DNA of 64,000 nucleotides from Cannabis sativa (Eukaryota > Streptophyta > Magnoliopsida > Rosales > Cannabaceae), in NCBI RefSeq assembly GCF_029168945.1, contig NC_083604.1:68588211-68652210 (forward strand), written 5' to 3'. Of this stretch, positions 59,846 to 64,000 are shown one piece after another. Below the pieces are notes generated by a model. The model ran no database searches. It saw only the letters and a program-made list of their open reading frames with translations, and had not been told where the DNA came from. The translations under genes and the position numbers were made by a program. The first letter of the stretch is position 1. Each line of letters opens with the position of its first letter.

Positions 59846-60719
59846 CAAACTACTTTTTCAAGAAAAAGTGGAGAAATCTCAATTTTTATTTATTTATTAT
59901 CTAATATAATTAGATTTTCATTAGAAGGTATCTGCTAAAGAAACGAGTCAAAAAACTCAAATAAAATCGGGTAAATTTAGCCACCAAATATTTGCAAGGT
60001 CTACAAATAAATTTTTAGAGTGATTACAATGCTGGAATTTAAGCCCCTAACCAGCATGTATATGTCTTGTAAAATTGTATTAAAATCAACGTTTAATGTT
60101 AGAAATTTATATGTAAAATATGAGGCATATATAATCGTGTATGGAATATAAAATAAACAAATGATTGATCATATACATGTACGATGAAAGAAATCGAACT
60201 ATTAATTTTTTGAGCATCACTCCCACACGATCTTTGGATCTCCAAAAAAAAAATAAAACTTAGTTGGTGTAGGTATTAAGGCTTCCAAGCTCTCTCTAAC
60301 TCTCTTAGATAGATTTAATGTATTTCATAGAATGAGTAGTGAGCTTGAAGAATGGTATCCTATATTTATAAGTGAGATACTTTATCAGTATATGTGCCAC
60401 AATGAATTGTCAAAATATTTTGTCAATTAATTTTAGAAATTAAATTGGGTAACTAAAATATTTAGTAATTAAATCTGACCATAATTAGAATATTTTAATT
60501 AATTAAAAAATAAATAATAATATTTTATAAATCAAATCAAATAAAATATTTCATTTGTTATCATATATAAAATTATTCTAATATTCACCCATTTTGTTAA
60601 CATTTAAATTAATTTACCACTTAAACTTCAATGATTATCTTTGCTATATAACAAATATATGAATCATTGGGATAAGTACTCATTATACGGTGAGTATTAT
60701 CTTCCATGTATTACGATAT
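59846..60719. other. AT-rich intergenic stretch
   Basis: Nothing recognised. Confidence 0.5.
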
Positions 60720-61240
60720 GTTTTTTTTTTTATCAAGAAAGAAAAATCTTCATTAATCAACAAGCAAAATAGCCAACTTACAATCTCAACACAACTCAAG
60801 CCCACACCTACAAAGAGGTCATTTTTAACAATAATAACCTCTCCTCATCTTTCAACTTCTTAAAATTAAAATTACTAAACCTATACTTTGCATATTTTCT
60901 TATCATCTCTACAATCTTTTGAACACTATAAGAAAAACTATTGAAAATACACATGTTTCTATTTTTCCAAACAAAATACACAGTGGCTGAAAGAACCATT
61001 GTAGTGACTAAATTTACCCTTTCGTTTCCCAGCTGCTTGTCCAAAGCTGCCAGTCCTCTAGACGGTCCGACCAAGCAGTTCCCAACCAACCATTAACACT
61101 CTTCAACACCTGCTGAGAAAACATACAGGAGAAGATTAAGTGCTCCAAAGATTCATCACAGCAGCCACAAATTGGACAAAGCCTGCTGTCAATATGTAAA
61201 ATTTTAGAAAGATGATCTCGAGTGAGTAAACTATCTCTGT
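60720..61240 (-). pseudogene. LINE copy E, 3' end
   Basis: On the minus strand: the zinc-binding RT domain RLCPICGCCDESLEHLIFSC (about 61185-61125), VLKSVNGWLG, then FVWKNRNMCIF and a tail ending KLKDEERLLLLKMTSL at 60808. The 3' tail ends in a T-run on the plus strand (60720-60731), the poly(A) of the LINE. It is 5'-truncated near 61240. Confidence 0.82.
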
Positions 61241-64000
61241 AACACCCTGATATTTTGCCTTACTTTACAAAAATACCATTTTAAATGCATAATTTGAAAA
61301 GATAAAAAAAAAATCCTTTAAATACAACAATGGATTTTAGAAATCAAAATGCAATAGAGAAGGATCCTTCATTTGTAAAACAAAATACGATAAGTAAATA
61401 ATTTTAAATAATACATTTTCATTGTGTTTAGATTTTTCAACTGCTTAAAATAAAACAGGCACCACCGGCGTTCTAGATCGTTTGCCCGTCCGTAGCCACT
61501 CACAGTATACGTACCAGAACTGACCCTGCTCACTATACATACTTCCCTGTCTAATACCTGTAGGGGGAAAGTAAGGGAGTGAGCTAAAAGCTCAGTAAGG
61601 AAATGCTTATCATAAAATACCATATAATATCACACATACCATTACTGTATTTATTAAGTTTTAGCAATATCATACACTTTATTTTATAACCATAACCAAA
61701 TAACTGTATACATAGAAACCTTTATCATATAGATCCATAAAAATTGTTCACACCATACATATATACAGAGATCGTAACTCCAGTATCACATTCATAACAT
61801 AATCATATCAATACTATAAATAATAATGCCATTACCATAATATTGGCATATCATAGCCATTACTTACATAACCCGGGCCTAGCTTGGCCCTACAATATCC
61901 TGGGCCTAACCTGCCCATATAATAACCTGGGCCTATGCAGCCCTACTATTGTTATAGGATAGGGTATATCTATATTCAATAGTGACATCACTGTATCATA
62001 CCCACCATAACAATCTCATACACGACTTAGTAAAATGTAGGGTAGGGTATCTCTACATTCAACGGCCTTATCCCGTATCATACCCCACCATGGTCCCTCA
62101 CTTTACCTGAGACGTTAGCATACAACATATAACATACAACATACACCATACACCACACAACATACACCATACAACATACAATACACATCATACAACATAC
62201 AATATTATACAAGTCATAACAACCATAATTTATATATCAATTTACGAATATTGTGTCCATACCACACATTCTCAGTACCTATACAGACTTATAATAACAG
62301 ATCATAACACATATTTTAGTACACAAAGAATCCAAATTTATGCAGATAAACACATACAAAACTATCTAATTTTCTTACCTCAAATCCCGTTGCTTAAACT
62401 TGTTATCTCATCACTACTACCTATAATAACACATGGATCAAGGCCCTAACATTAAAATTCACACTCTTACAGTACAGCAGAAAGAATACTATTTTTGACC
62501 AATAACTACACGAATTCAGTAAAAGTTTCCTTCATAAAAATTATAGGAAATTCAATTATCTTTCCAATGATATAAAGATCACTAAAAATGGATTAAAACT
62601 GAGGGAGTTATGATAGTTTTACTGAAACTATTTCTGAGAAGGAATATGGAGTAACGAATCACAGTAGACATCGGAAATCCAAAGTTTTGATACTGAAATA
62701 TTCCAAATCAGAGAATACTCTCTTTATAAAAGTTTTAGAAAATTGAATTCCCTTTCTAATGACACTAAAATCTTTAAAATAGGAGTTATAATGTAAGAGA
62801 TATAGATATTATACCGAAACAGTTTTCTAGAAATCCTGAAACAAATGGATTTCGAACTACTGCAATAAAACAATAATTTTGACTTAGAATAATCAATAAT
62901 TGGTGAATGGTTTCTTCCTAAAACATTTAGAAAATTGAATTATCTTTTCAACGGTACCAAGATCGCTAGAATCAGATCATTATTCAGAGAGATATTTGGA
63001 TTTTAATGAGATAACTTATATAGAAAATATGAAAAACGATATACAACAAACAGCGTAGAAATAGTTATTTTTGACATAGATAAATTTCGATTCAGTAAAA
63101 TCGTTTTTCATAAGAATTATGGGAAATTCAATAAGCTTTCTATAGACACCAAGAGTTTGAGAATCGGATGAGTATTTAAAGAGATATGGCAGTTTTACTG
63201 AGACATGTTTCATTCTGAAAAATAAGAAAAGGAGACCTACGAATATTCTCCTATTGTGGTCAATAAATAAGTAAATGTAGAGTTTCTTACCTCAAATACA
63301 TCAAGATGCTTGGATCGATAGACATAAGATGATGGTGATCAAAGATGAGAGTGAAGAGTGGTACAGATTTGGCTAAGGATGTAATGGAAGGATGACTTGA
63401 AAATTTTAGGGTTAGTCTTACTCAGGTGGGAAGAATAGAACGATATAATTTTAGGGTTGAAACCTATACTATCTGACTCGTTAGTTTTATGAATAATAAT
63501 AATATTAACATAATAACAATAATAATATGATAAATTATTAAATAAACAAATATCTTTTAAATTTAAATTGTAAGCTATCAATCTCGTAACTTTAGAGCTT
63601 AGTTTTGACCTAGAAAAATTACGAATTTTGATATAGCTATTTCTACAAAATTTATAGATCTTTGAATTATCTTTCCAACGCCACTGGAATCACCTCAATC
63701 AGAGTTATAAAACTCTAGATATGGTCGTTTTAGTAAAACAGTTTCTAAACCTACGAATTTCTCTAAACTTACGAATTTTCTCACATTAATTAAATAATAA
63801 TATTATTTAATACCACTTATACAATTATTTAAATTAAATAAATATATTATAAAGAAAACCTAATGGACTTTCATATCGGGCTTTAATTAAACGATTACGT
63901 ACTTATGAAAATACAATAATATTTTACTTTCGTAGTTAATACAACTTTAACTTTCTTTAGAAAATTGGTACAACTACTCTAAGCAATAATATCAACTCAC
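61236..64000. repeat. Repeat-rich region with degenerate ~165-bp units, element type unknown
   Basis: It begins TGTAACACCCTGATATTTTG, in the style of some plant LTR starts. Within it: three 26-30 base GGGCCTA repeats (61879-61945), a twofold repeat of GGGTATATCTATATTCA / GGGTATCTCTACATTCA (61967 and 62046), an ACATACAAC microsatellite-like run (62110-62210), and at least five degenerate units with GAAAATTGAATTATCTTTYC followed by ACC..AAGATC and GAGATAT at about 62545, 62735, 62930, 63120 and 63655. No gene recognised. It may continue past the window. Confidence 0.5.

Noticed and set aside
62110..62210. ACATACAAC run as a CRISPR-like or regulatory array
   Set aside because: It is a microsatellite-like tract in plant DNA with no spacer structure.

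Overview
The window looks like nuclear DNA of a flowering plant, most likely a eudicot. The support is an intron-bearing Aux/IAA gene of the IAA8/IAA9 type, plant-type Ty3/gypsy (Tat-like) and LINE retroelements, a TRIM element, and many small inverted-repeat elements in AT-rich DNA. I cannot name the species. Nothing bacterial, viral or organellar was recognised, and no tRNA, rRNA or CRISPR was seen.

Layout. 1-9854 is a large decayed Ty3/gypsy retrotransposon of the dual-RNase-H (Tat) type on the minus strand. It runs gag, protease, RT, RNase H, a second RNase H and integrase. Its right-hand LTR is complete (9075-9854) and its left end lies outside the window. Between pol and the missing LTR it carries an oppositely oriented, spliced-looking reading frame (1-2390) and an array of 36-bp repeats. 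9855-18790 is AT-rich and holds several inverted-repeat elements (about 10107-10400, 11128-12420, 14465-14714, 16285-18015).

18790-27240 is a nest of LINE remnants interrupted by other elements: a solo-LTR-like insertion with a perfect 5-bp duplication, a hAT-like MITE, and a Mutator-like element with about 125-bp terminal inverted repeats and an 8-bp duplication. It ends in a LINE 3' half with an open frame of about 500 codons and a poly(A) tail. 28051-29512 holds three more inverted-repeat elements, one an almost complete foldback. 29900-36760 is a second Tat-like gypsy copy whose gag-protease block is inverted relative to its RT-RNase H-integrase block; a 356-bp hAT-like MITE sits in its integrase with a perfect 8-bp duplication. 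36960-39880 holds three inverted-repeat elements in a row with palindromic or G-rich cargo.

The one well-supported host gene is at 42800-47660: an Aux/IAA auxin co-repressor of 375 residues, five coding exons, a 5' leader intron and a leader with short upstream ORFs. It has domain I (LRLGL), the degron core VGWPP and the PB1 domain, so it appears functional. Its last intron contains a 390-bp inverted-repeat element. Downstream, 48800-52660 holds a GC-rich hexanucleotide-like tract, two copies of one foldback family in opposite orientation, and a 1.9-kb solo-LTR-like element between them. 52659-59484 is AT-rich with no gene recognised. 59485-59845 is a textbook TRIM (two 114-bp LTRs plus an initiator-Met-type primer site). 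60720-61240 is another LINE tail, and 61240-64000 is repeat-rich with degenerate units of roughly 165 bp.

No clearly new molecular system was found. The points most worth a second look are the spliced antisense frame inside the gypsy element, the inverted gypsy copy, the chimeric LINE-MITE-LINE junction, and the long hairpins that could feed small-RNA production near the Aux/IAA locus.
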